DNA of 64,000 nt from Variovorax paradoxus B4 (lineage in GTDB: Bacteria > Pseudomonadota > Gammaproteobacteria > Burkholderiales > Burkholderiaceae_C). The notes below the pieces were generated by a model. The model was not told the DNA's origin and did no database searches. It saw nothing but the letters and a program-made list of their open reading frames with translations. A program made the position numbers and the translations under genes. Location: contig NC_022234.1 in the NCBI RefSeq assembly GCF_000463015.1, positions 992,001 to 1,056,000 on the forward strand, read 5' to 3'. Every line of letters begins with the position of its first letter. Positions within the stretch are counted from its first letter, which is position 1. Positions 51,398 to 59,041 of this stretch are shown here, in pieces.

Positions 51398-53752
51398 TCA
51401 GTCGAACGAGAACCCAAAGCCCACGCGCACGATGGCCTTGCTGCCACCGGAACCCCAGCCCACGCCGGCGTGCAAGGTGGTCTGTCCGTTCTCGGAACGC
51501 TTGAGCAGATTGAAGCCGATGCCGGCCTGGCCGTTGTAGCCGGCCACGGCGCCGCTCACGTGGTAGCGGCCGGGCTCCACCGGCGTAACCACCGCCATCG
51601 CGGCTGAAGCTGCGATACCACCCGAGAGCATCTTGGTGTTGGCGTTGACCTTGTCGTCCAGTGCATGGATGCGGTTGTTGATGCCCCCGACCGCGGTGTT
51701 GAGCTGGTTCACGTTGACTGCGTCGTTGGGTGCAACGCCGTTGGCGACGTTGTGGATCGCCACCGGGCTGGTCGAATTGGCGCCGCCCATGGTCACGCTG
51801 TTGTAGTTGGCCGTGCCGTCGGCATTGGTGTCGTACTTGACTGTCGACTGGTCGATCACGGCCACCGTGCCCTGCACCGCCCTCAGTTGCGAGACGTTCA
51901 CCGCATCGCTGTCGGCCGCGCCTGCGGCCACGCCGGTGATCTGGCGAAACTGGCCGTTGGCAGCATCGCCAACCGACACCGCAGCCAGCGTGCTGGTGGT
52001 GGCACCGATCGCGAGGCGTTGCGAGTCCGTGGCCGTCGGCGGCACATAGCCGGCCACGCCTGCGGCTGTCGAAGCGGCCGAGCCGGCGCCGAGCGCAACG
52101 CCCCCGGCCTGGGTCACACTGGTGCCTGCGCCGATGGCCACGCCTTGGACAGCCGCAGCCGAGGACTGGGTGCCCAGTGCAATGGAATCCGCCATGTGCG
52201 AGGTGGCACCCTGGCCGATGGCGATGCCGCCAGGCGCGCTCTGCTGCACCACGGCACCATTGCCGATGCCCACGCCGTTGTTGCCGTTGACCACCGTCTG
52301 AGGACCCACGGCCACCGACTCGGTGCCGATGGCGAGAGAATCCGCGGCGCTTGAGTTGGCGTGGAAATACTTCGTTGGTGTGACGGCAAAGGACTGCAGC
52401 GCGCTGGACAACTGCCGGATCGTCACGGCATCCTGTGCCTGCGTCCCGTCGGCCACATTGGTGATCTGGCGGTAGCTGGTCGCATTGCCGACGGAAACCG
52501 CACCGAGGAGCGTCCGGTCGGTGGTGTTGTAGTCGATGAGGGCGCTGCCGGCGGGAATGGTGCCCGTCGTGGGGGCAATCACGCGGTCGGAGACAGAATC
52601 CGCGCCCAACGCCACCGCGCCGGCCTGGCTTGCCTGGCTCAATGCACCCAGTGCCAAGCTCCGGTCCGCAGTGGCTCTCGCTCCTGACCCGTTGGCCGTC
52701 GCCAGGATGCCCGTCGCCTGCGTGTCGACGAAACTGTCAAAGGCCGTTGCGAACCCGGCGTTGGGGGTATACGTGCTGTCCAGCGGGGCGCCATTGAGCA
52801 GGTACACCCGTCCACCGGTGGCGGTTGCGTAGTTGCCGGTGGCCGCGCTCATCGATCCGAGTGCCGTCGCAGCGATACCCGATGCCGCCGAGTTCGCGCC
52901 CAGGGACGTCGCGCGTACATTGCCCGCGTTCGCCAGCCGTCCCATGCTGATGGCATAGTCGTTCGTGGCCACGGCGCTCTGGCCCAGTGCGACGGTTGAG
53001 AACGCATTCGAGGTCGTGGCGTCGCCGATCGCAACGGCACCGTTGCCGGCTGAAGTCGACGCAAAGCCGATGGCGATGCCCAGCCGGGTGGTCGCCGTCC
53101 CGCCAATCGCAATCGTGTTCTGCGCCAGCGACCGTGCACCGGGCCCGATGGCCACAAGGCCGCCATTGCTTGCGTTGGCATTGGCCCCGAGCGCCACACT
53201 GTTGGGCGTGGCCGCCGTGGCACCAAGACCGGCCGCCAACGTGTTGGCGCCGGAGGCCACCGCATTGGGGCCGACAGCGACGGAATTCGCGCCGGTGGCG
53301 CCCGAATTGGCCAGGGTCGAATTGCCGACAAGGGTGGAATTGGCATGGAAGTACGGCGTTTCGTCCGCGCTGATCCATTGGCCGTTCTTCCAGACAGCCA
53401 GACCTTCCTGCAGGCCGTTGACCCCGGTTGTCGCCGTCGTGTTGTAGACAATCATGCCGTCGACAGGCTGATTGCCGTTGAGTCCCCAGGTGTTGCGGTC
53501 GGTCAACGCGATGCGTGTGATGAGGACGCCGCGATTGGTGCTTTCGACTTCGAGCGCAGAGCCGGGATTGATGCTCAGCGGGTTGTCGCCGATCTTGACT
53601 TGTGCCTGCGCCGTGCCCGCCAATATGACGACACAAGCGGCCAGCGTTGAGCGTTTGGCGCGGAATTTCTTGCCAGGAACGCGATCCGCCTTTGACTTGG
53701 TCACCTCAACGTCAAGGGCTTCGCGTTCCAGAGATCGATAGGACTCATTCAC
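51398..53752 (-). CDS. YadA-like trimeric autotransporter adhesin
   Basis: 784 residues from the GTG at 53752, which has a strong GGAGG 7 bases upstream. Long signal region (to ~50, STLAACVVILAGTAQAQ). Residues ~52-128 form a module (ALEVESTNRGVLITRIALTD, GMIVYNTTATTGVNG, WKNGQW) more typical of Bacteroidetes surface proteins. Residues ~135-640 are YadA head repeats (NSVAVGPNAVASG type) with three neck motifs (QDAVTIRQL, SDAVNVSQL, NDAVNVNQL). A short coiled coil (NRIHALDDKVNANTKML) leads into the ~70-residue membrane anchor ending GFGFSFD. Forms a homotrimeric surface fibre. First gene of the five-gene operon. Confidence 0.93.
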   Translation of the reverse strand: MNESYRSLEREALDVEVTKSKADRVPGKKFRAKRSTLAACVVILAGTAQAQVKIGDNPLSINPGSALEVESTNRGVLITRIALTDRNTWGLNGNQPVDGMIVYNTTATTGVNGLQEGLAVWKNGQWISADETPYFHANSTLVGNSTLANSGATGANSVAVGPNAVASGANTLAAGLGATAATPNSVALGANANASNGGLVAIGPGARSLAQNTIAIGGTATTRLGIAIGFASTSAGNGAVAIGDATTSNAFSTVALGQSAVATNDYAISMGRLANAGNVRATSLGANSAASGIAATALGSMSAATGNYATATGGRVYLLNGAPLDSTYTPNAGFATAFDSFVDTQATGILATANGSGARATADRSLALGALSQASQAGAVALGADSVSDRVIAPTTGTIPAGSALIDYNTTDRTLLGAVSVGNATSYRQITNVADGTQAQDAVTIRQLSSALQSFAVTPTKYFHANSSAADSLAIGTESVAVGPQTVVNGNNGVGIGNGAVVQQSAPGGIAIGQGATSHMADSIALGTQSSAAAVQGVAIGAGTSVTQAGGVALGAGSAASTAAGVAGYVPPTATDSQRLAIGATTSTLAAVSVGDAANGQFRQITGVAAGAADSDAVNVSQLRAVQGTVAVIDQSTVKYDTNADGTANYNSVTMGGANSTSPVAIHNVANGVAPNDAVNVNQLNTAVGGINNRIHALDDKVNANTKMLSGGIAASAAMAVVTPVEPGRYHVSGAVAGYNGQAGIGFNLLKRSENGQTTLHAGVGWGSGGSKAIVRVGFGFSFD

Positions 53753-53828
53753 AAGCTCACCTCCAAGTGTTTCAAAAAGTGAGCGGAATTCTGCTTACTC
53801 AGGCCGATTGAAAAACAACTCTTGACCT

Positions 53829-53838
53829 TTGTTAACAA
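53829..53838. promoter_or_regulatory. Palindrome TTGTTAACAA in the AT-rich adhesin leader
   Basis: A perfect 10 bp palindrome 77 bp upstream of the adhesin start in a ~185 bp segment (53760-53945) that is clearly AT-richer than the rest of the window. The adhesin promoter should lie here. No convincing -35/-10 pair stands out, so the site is only a candidate regulatory element. Confidence 0.3.
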
Positions 53839-53950
53839 TCTGCAAACTGATATGGTGAAGAACTGCACATTTCTTGCCAAATTGAGGCTTTGAAAGTGGA
53901 GAAACGCAATGTGCAGACTGAATCGTCTGGGATTTTCTAGACCCCTCTGA

Positions 53951-53966
53951 GCCTCAAACCTGAGGC
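53951..53966. repeat. Short hairpin GCCTCA-AACC-TGAGGC at the edge of the IS3 remnant
   Basis: A 6 bp perfect stem with a 4-base loop between the adhesin leader and the IS3-type orfA remnant. No T-run follows, so it is not a typical terminator; it may belong to the IS end. Confidence 0.4.
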
Positions 53967-53981
53967 CCAATAGGAGGTGCC

Positions 53982-54423
53982 ACGAGTAAGCAGAGATGCG
54001 CCGAGGAGTTCAAGGCCGGGGCGGTCAAGCAGATCACCGAACGTGGCCACAAGGTGACCGATGTTTCGGCCCGGATGGACGTGAGCCAGCACAGCCTCTA
54101 TCAATGGATCAGGGCCTGCGCACGCCTTCTGATGATCGGCAGGCGCAGGTGTCGCAGACAGAGGAATTGCGCCGGCTGAAGGCCGAGCTCAAGCGGATCG
54201 CCGAGAAGCGCGCCATCCTAAAAGGGCCGCAGCGTGCTTTGCCAGGCAGCACGCCTGGCTGGAGAGCGGCGGCGTCCATGGCTACCGCAAGCTGACCATG
54301 GACATGCGCGATCTGGGCGGAGACATGCCGCAAGCATCGTGTTGCCCGCCTGCTCACGCCATCGATACCGAACGGGTTCTCAACGCCTTGTTGATGGCGC
54401 TGTGGCGGCGCCAAGGCATCGCG
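53982..54423 (+). mobile_element. Degenerate IS3-family element (orfA and orfB fragments)
   Basis: The first frame reads SKQRCAEEFKAGAVKQITER and DVSARMDVSQHSLYQWIR, the HTH of IS3-type OrfA, but its start codon is ACG and the frame breaks at about 54110-54130. A second frame continues with TEELRRLKAELKRIAEKRAI (OrfA leucine zipper), and a third from 54250 gives OrfB pieces: HAWLESGGVHGYRKLTMDMR and TERVLNALLMALWRRQG, with the catalytic core missing between them. The remnant ends a few bases before the Bug stop codon at 54428. It cannot transpose. Confidence 0.8.
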
Positions 54424-54427
54424 CTCA

Positions 54428-55405
54428 TCATTCGGCCGTGATGTTCGCGGACTTGATGACCTGCGCCCACTTGCGCGTCTCGCTGACAATGAACGCACTG
54501 AAGCTGGCGGCGCTTCCGCCGCGCAGCTGCAGTCCTGCAGCTTCGGCCTTGCGGCGGACATCCGCGTCGGCCACCGCAGCATTGATCTCCGCATTGAGCC
54601 GCATGACGATGCTGGCAGGCGTTCCTGCCGGCGCGAGCATGCCGTACCAGCCATAGCCCACGACGGAAGGCAGCCCCTGCTCCCGCAGGGTCGGCGCTTC
54701 CGGGTACAGCGTCGTGCGCTCTTCTGTGGCCACGCCCAGCACCCGCAGCTTGCCAGCCTGCATGTGGGGAATCGCGGTCGAAATGGCCGTCAAGGTGGCA
54801 TCGATTCGCCCGGCAAGAAGCTCGGTGTAGGCCGCCGCGTCGCCACGGTACTGCACCACGATGCCTTTCACGCCCGAGGCGCGCAGCAGGAGCTGGGCCG
54901 TCAGATGCGGCGCGGAACCCGCCCCAGGCGATCCGAGGGTCGCGCCTTTCGGATCGGCCTTCGCGTGCTTGATGAACGCCGCGAGCGACTTGTACGGCGC
55001 GTCGGCATTGACCACCAGAAACAAGGGCGCGATGGCCGTGCTGGCGATCGAGGCGAAGTTCTTGTGAACGTCGTATGGCAGGCCCTTGTACAGCGCCTCT
55101 CCAATGGCAATCGGTGCTGCCGCGTGGAGCAGCGTGTAGCCGTCTGCCGGCGCCTTGGCCACGAATTCATTGGCAATGCGCGTACCGGCTCCGGCCTTGT
55201 TCTCGATCACGACGCTCTGGCCGAGCCTTCGCCCGAGGAAGTCGCCAAGCACGCGCGTCAGGATGTCGTTCGACCCACCCGCACCGTAGGGAGAGACCAT
55301 GCGGATCGGCCGTGCCGGCCATGCCTGCGCGTGGCTCGATGCGCTCCAAGGCAGTGCCAGGCCAGCCGCGGCTGCTGTGAGAATGTGTCGGCGGTTCATT
55401 GTCAT
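54428..55405 (-). CDS. Bug/TctC-family solute receptor
   Basis: 325 residues with a Sec signal (RRHILTAAAAGLALPWSASS, cleavage near HAQA). Bug motifs: RMVSPYGAGGSNDILTRVLG, VVIENKAGAGTRIANEFVAK, QYRGDAAAYTELLAGR and a final KWAQVIKSANITAE. GGAGAC lies 11 bases upstream of the ATG. It is the last gene of a CoA-transferase / DUF1254 / Bug operon. Its 3' end recurs as a remnant at 11422-11627. IS3 debris begins immediately beyond its stop. Confidence 0.87.
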   Translation of the reverse strand: MTMNRRHILTAAAAGLALPWSASSHAQAWPARPIRMVSPYGAGGSNDILTRVLGDFLGRRLGQSVVIENKAGAGTRIANEFVAKAPADGYTLLHAAAPIAIGEALYKGLPYDVHKNFASIASTAIAPLFLVVNADAPYKSLAAFIKHAKADPKGATLGSPGAGSAPHLTAQLLLRASGVKGIVVQYRGDAAAYTELLAGRIDATLTAISTAIPHMQAGKLRVLGVATEERTTLYPEAPTLREQGLPSVVGYGWYGMLAPAGTPASIVMRLNAEINAAVADADVRRKAEAAGLQLRGGSAASFSAFIVSETRKWAQVIKSANITAE

Positions 55406-55435
55406 GATTGCTTGTCTCCGTTGATTTTTTTGGTG

Positions 55436-56722
55436 TCAGATCGGCTGGATCGGCGGATATTCGAATCGCAGCTCCAGATGGTCGGCATGCGGTTGGTAGA
55501 GCCGCAGCACGACGTAGAACAACTCGCCCCTCGGCGCTGGAAGCCAGTTCACACCGGGCCCCGGGTCCTCGGCCTGCAGGCGTATGGCAAGGCTGCCATC
55601 GGCGTCGTGGTGCAAGCCTGGCGTGCGGTCGCCGATCGAGTACCGGTGGATGGGGTTGGCGACGAAAAGACAGTCGCTGCGACGGTACATCGTGAGCGAC
55701 CAGAAGGCCCCCACCTTCAGTCCTTTCCCCGGCGCAAACCGCAGCTCGTAGTGCTGCGATCCATCCAGCGGCGCGCCGCGCGCGTCCACCTCCGCGGTGG
55801 GATACATCGCCTCTTCGATGCCCAGCGCGCCAATGAAGTTTCGAGCGATGCGGGCACGCGTCAGGTAGTCGTCGCCCCAGTGGGTCTTCACCATGACCGG
55901 GATCGCCCAGCCACCGCCCAGATCGTGCGGCTGGTTGCTTGTACGCAGCCGTTCGTAGACGGCAGGAAGCGAAGCCTCCAGCTCAGCCGCGGCAGGGGGC
56001 CATGCCTGGCGCTCTACCGCAAGCGGCGGATTGCGCCGCAATGCGGCGCTCACCACGGACAGGTACAGGTCCGCAGGCGGGATGCCCGCATCGCGCCCCT
56101 CCATCCACGTGTCCACCCGCATGGCCGCGTCGCTGCCATCCAGGCGAACGAGGCGCATTTTGGATTGCGTCTCCCGCACACGAGCGGCATCCTCGCCGTC
56201 ATCCTCGACGAGATGGCGGCCGATCAGCCACACGTCATCTCCCGGCGCGGCAATCGTCAGCGCGATGTCCGGCGGGACAACCCCGCGCCAGCCCGGGCCG
56301 TGCACCAGCGTGCGCTGCGGCCTGTTGCCCGTCGTGCGGCGCCCCACGTAGGCGAACGGATTCGTCCACGCGTCCAGCAAGCCCAGCGTCCAGTAGCGGT
56401 CGCCCATCTCGGGCGATTCGATGATGACCGGCCCCTCGGAAAGGTCCAGCCAGGCGTTGCTGTAGACCGTGTCGTTGTTCGGGCTGACGACCTCCTTGTC
56501 TTCCGGGCCGAGACGACGGTGCGTGTGGGTGAACTGGTTGACCCACCGCGCGGCGGATGCTGGATTCGGTGCAGCGAACCCGAGAACGGGGTGTCGCCGC
56601 GCGGTCGTCGCCGCGCGCATCCGCATCATCTCGAACAGCGGCAGCGTCTGGATCACCAGGTTGTCGCAGCCGTGCGCGATGGGATCGATCTTCGAATTCA
56701 CGGGCATCTTCTTTTGCGTCAT
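55436..56722 (-). CDS. DUF1254/DUF1214 domain protein
   Basis: 428 residues from the ATG at 56722. The N-terminal DUF1254 half has NDTVYSNAWLDLSEGPVIIE, MGDRYWTLGLLDAWTNPFAY and RTTGNRPQ; the C-terminal DUF1214 half has KVGAFWSLTMYRRSDCLFVA, NPIHRYSIGDRTPGL and NWLPAPRGELFYVVLRLYQP. No signal peptide is seen. Proteins of this type are widespread next to catabolic genes and have no established activity. It overlaps the CoA-transferase gene by 4 bp and is followed 30 bp later by the Bug gene. Confidence 0.85.
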   Translation of the reverse strand: MTQKKMPVNSKIDPIAHGCDNLVIQTLPLFEMMRMRAATTARRHPVLGFAAPNPASAARWVNQFTHTHRRLGPEDKEVVSPNNDTVYSNAWLDLSEGPVIIESPEMGDRYWTLGLLDAWTNPFAYVGRRTTGNRPQRTLVHGPGWRGVVPPDIALTIAAPGDDVWLIGRHLVEDDGEDAARVRETQSKMRLVRLDGSDAAMRVDTWMEGRDAGIPPADLYLSVVSAALRRNPPLAVERQAWPPAAAELEASLPAVYERLRTSNQPHDLGGGWAIPVMVKTHWGDDYLTRARIARNFIGALGIEEAMYPTAEVDARGAPLDGSQHYELRFAPGKGLKVGAFWSLTMYRRSDCLFVANPIHRYSIGDRTPGLHHDADGSLAIRLQAEDPGPGVNWLPAPRGELFYVVLRLYQPHADHLELRFEYPPIQPI

Positions 56723-57927
56723 GCCACCGCGCCGGCGCGGCGAAGTTCGTCGATCTCGTTCGCCGCGAGTCCGAGCTCGGCCAGGAGCCGATCCGTGTCG
56801 GCCCCGCACGCAGGCGCGGCCGCCGGCGTGGCACGTGGCGCGTCGCCCAGCCGATAGGGCAATGCCAGGGAGGGGTAGCGTTGGCCGTCCGCGCCCAGTG
56901 CATCGACCAGTATTCCGCTCGCCCGGACGTCCGCACTTTGCAGCACCTGCTGGTAGCTGCGAACAAAGCCGACAACGATCTGGTTGCGGCTGAGCAGCGC
57001 CACGCACTCTTCACTGGTGAAGGACGAAAGGCATTCGCGCAACACGACGCGAAGCTCGGCACGGTGCTGCACCCGCAGTGCGTTGGTGCAGAAGCGGGGG
57101 TCCGTCGCGAGCGGCTCGCGTCCCATCACACGACAGAATCGCGCCCAGTGCTCGTCCGCGTAGGCAGACAGCACGATGTGCCCGTCACGCGTCGGCACCA
57201 CCTCGGCAGCCGGCGCGTTGTTGGGCTGGCCATCGCCGATGCGCGTCGGCTCGGGCGCACCTCCCAGGTAGTCGCACCAGGTGGTGGCCTGCAAATGCAT
57301 CGCCACCTCGAGCAGCGACGTGCGCAGTGTCTCGCCCACACCCGTCTGCCCGCGCCCGTAAAGCGCAGCGAGCACCGCCTGGGCACCCAGGTGCGCCGCG
57401 GCAGCATCGATGATCGGCACCCCCACCTTCTGCGGGAGGCGATCCGGCTCGCCCGTGACCGACATCAAGCCGCTCTCGGCCTGTGCCGCGATGTCGTAGC
57501 CAGGACGTGCGCTCGAAGGCCCCAAGTCCCCGAAGCCCGAGATCGACAGGTAGATGACCCTGGGAAACCGCCCCCGCACCGCGGACGGCCCCAGACCCAG
57601 CGCCTCGACGGCGCCGGGGCGCAGGTTCTGGATCACGACGTCGCTGTCCCCGATCAGCCGCCACGCGATCTCCCGGCCAGCCTCGCTCTTCAGGTTGAGC
57701 GCGATGGACTGCTTGCCGCGGCTGTAGGCGCGGATCATCGACTCGCCGTAACGGCCGATGTGCCTGGCCTGGTCGCCTGCCAGCGGTTCAACCTTGATCA
57801 CCTGCGCGCCCAGCTCGGCCAGGACCATGGCCGCGCCGGGCCCGGCGATGTACTGCCCCATGTCGATCACGCGCACGTTCTTCAGCGGGGCGGCGGGCCC
57901 GGATGTCTCTTTGGATTCGAAATTCAT
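56719..57927 (-). CDS. Class III (CaiB/BaiF) CoA-transferase
   Basis: 402 residues from the ATG at 57927. Motifs: NVRVIDMGQYIAGPGAAMVL, LGAQVIKVEPLAGDQAR, SIALNLKSEAGREIAWRLIG, DVVIQNLRPGAVEALGLG, LSISGFGDLGPSSARPGYD. The expected nucleophile position reads TSLLEVAMHL (Glu instead of the Asp of formyl-CoA transferase). It starts the CoA-transferase / DUF1254 / Bug operon and is divergent from a LysR gene, with a strong 8 bp inverted repeat between. Acts on an acyl-CoA of unknown identity. Confidence 0.87.
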   Translation of the reverse strand: MNFESKETSGPAAPLKNVRVIDMGQYIAGPGAAMVLAELGAQVIKVEPLAGDQARHIGRYGESMIRAYSRGKQSIALNLKSEAGREIAWRLIGDSDVVIQNLRPGAVEALGLGPSAVRGRFPRVIYLSISGFGDLGPSSARPGYDIAAQAESGLMSVTGEPDRLPQKVGVPIIDAAAAHLGAQAVLAALYGRGQTGVGETLRTSLLEVAMHLQATTWCDYLGGAPEPTRIGDGQPNNAPAAEVVPTRDGHIVLSAYADEHWARFCRVMGREPLATDPRFCTNALRVQHRAELRVVLRECLSSFTSEECVALLSRNQIVVGFVRSYQQVLQSADVRASGILVDALGADGQRYPSLALPYRLGDAPRATPAAAPACGADTDRLLAELGLAANEIDELRRAGAVA

Positions 57928-57970
57928 TCGGGGCGACGTTATCGCCTTCCCCGATTCTTGAAAATTCGAT

Positions 57971-57994
57971 AATCGTGAGGGAGTGATCACGATT
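57971..57994. promoter_or_regulatory. Inverted repeat AATCGTGA-N8-TCACGATT with flanking ATTCGATA direct repeats
   Basis: Perfect 8+8 bp arms lie between the divergent CoA-transferase and LysR genes. ATTCGATA also occurs twice as a direct repeat (57964-57971 and 57992-57999). Such nested repeats fit a LysR-controlled divergent promoter. Confidence 0.55.
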
Positions 57995-58018
57995 CGATAT
58001 ATGCCGCAGGATGCCGAA

Positions 58019-59041
58019 ATGGACACCAGAACCGACCGCCTCGTCCGCACGCTGCGCCTGAGACACCTCGAACTGCTCGTGGTGCTGTCCGGGACGCCCA
58101 CGATGCGCGGCGCGGCGGCGCAGCTGCATCTGAGCCAGCCTGCGATCAGCAAGATGCTCGGAGAGCTCGAGAGCTGCTTCGGGGCCAGGCTGTTCGAACG
58201 CAGCCATCAGGGGATCCATGCAAACGCTCTGGGTTCAAGCGCCGCATTTCGAGCACGCGCAGTGCTGCATGAATTGGCCAGGGCCACCGCGGATGTGGAC
58301 GCCATGCAAAGCGGAGTGACAGCGGTGTTGCGCGTCGGCGCGCCGTCGGTCACTGCCGCCGTTCCAGCGGCCATCGTCAAGCTGCGAAAGCGACTGCCGG
58401 GAGCCGCCGTGCAGTTGCGAGAGGGCCGTGTCCACGAACTCATCCATCGCCTGCTCGAAGGGGAGCTCGACTGCGTCTTCGGCGCCATCACGCCCGAGCT
58501 GATCTCCAGCGACATGATTCCGTTGCTCGAACCCGCCGTGATGCTGAAGGACGAGCTCTGTGTGCTCGCCTCCCTCTCGAACCCGAGCGTCACCAAACGC
58601 AGGTTGCAGTGGGCCGATCTGCGAGCCGCACAATGGGTGCTTCCGCCCAAGGACACGCTGGTCAGGCAGGCTTTCATGACAGTCTTCCTGAACAGCGGCG
58701 TGACACCGCCGGTGCCGGTCATCGAGGCCATGTCCTCGGTAACGATCGGCACCGTCCTTCGCAAGGATCCCTCGCTGCTGTGCGCGGTACGACTGGAGCA
58801 TGCGGCGGACGAAGTCGCCAGGGGCGGCGTGCAAAGGCTCAAAGTCGGACCGCGGGTCGTCCTGCCGTCGTTCGGCTTGTTCTTTCGACGAGACGACCTG
58901 GCGCGGCCTGCGATCCTCACGGAATTTGCACATGCCATACGGTCCGTCAGTGGGATGACGTTGCCCCGGACACCCAATACAGATCAAAACCAAGGGTACG
59001 GTTGCCTCCCATGCCCCGAACGGGGCAAGGAGAAGCGATGA
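58019..59041 (+). CDS. LysR-family regulator with its 3' end replaced by IS sequence
   Basis: 340 residues from the ATG at 58019 (AGGA 7 bases upstream; earlier starts at 57983 and 58001 overlap the operator). HTH: LRLRHLELLVVLSGTPTMRG, QLHLSQPAISKMLGELESCF. Effector domain to about residue 315. The last ~18 codons after VSGMTLPRT read into IS leader DNA, and the stop overlaps the IS orfA start (ATGA). The remnant at 11626-11854 ends naturally at SGANIPKI, so this gene has acquired an aberrant tail. Probably still functional, since the domain is complete. Confidence 0.82.
   Translation: MDTRTDRLVRTLRLRHLELLVVLSGTPTMRGAAAQLHLSQPAISKMLGELESCFGARLFERSHQGIHANALGSSAAFRARAVLHELARATADVDAMQSGVTAVLRVGAPSVTAAVPAAIVKLRKRLPGAAVQLREGRVHELIHRLLEGELDCVFGAITPELISSDMIPLLEPAVMLKDELCVLASLSNPSVTKRRLQWADLRAAQWVLPPKDTLVRQAFMTVFLNSGVTPPVPVIEAMSSVTIGTVLRKDPSLLCAVRLEHAADEVARGGVQRLKVGPRVVLPSFGLFFRRDDLARPAILTEFAHAIRSVSGMTLPRTPNTDQNQGYGCLPCPERGKEKR
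59012..59027 (+). promoter_or_regulatory. Hairpin TGCCCCG-AA-CGGGGCA before the IS orfA
   Basis: A perfect 7 bp stem directly upstream of AAGGAG and the orfA ATG at 59038. In IS elements such a structure can block translation from read-through transcripts entering from outside, and here the LysR transcript runs straight into it. Confidence 0.45.

Noticed and set aside
51900..53300. Regularly spaced repeats resembling a CRISPR array
   Set aside because: They are the degenerate 14-15-residue head repeats of the trimeric autotransporter, coding and not identical at the DNA level.
53749..53970. 73-codon frame upstream of the adhesin
   Set aside because: Lies in the AT-rich leader, lacks a ribosome-binding site and has no protein-like features; better explained as promoter DNA.
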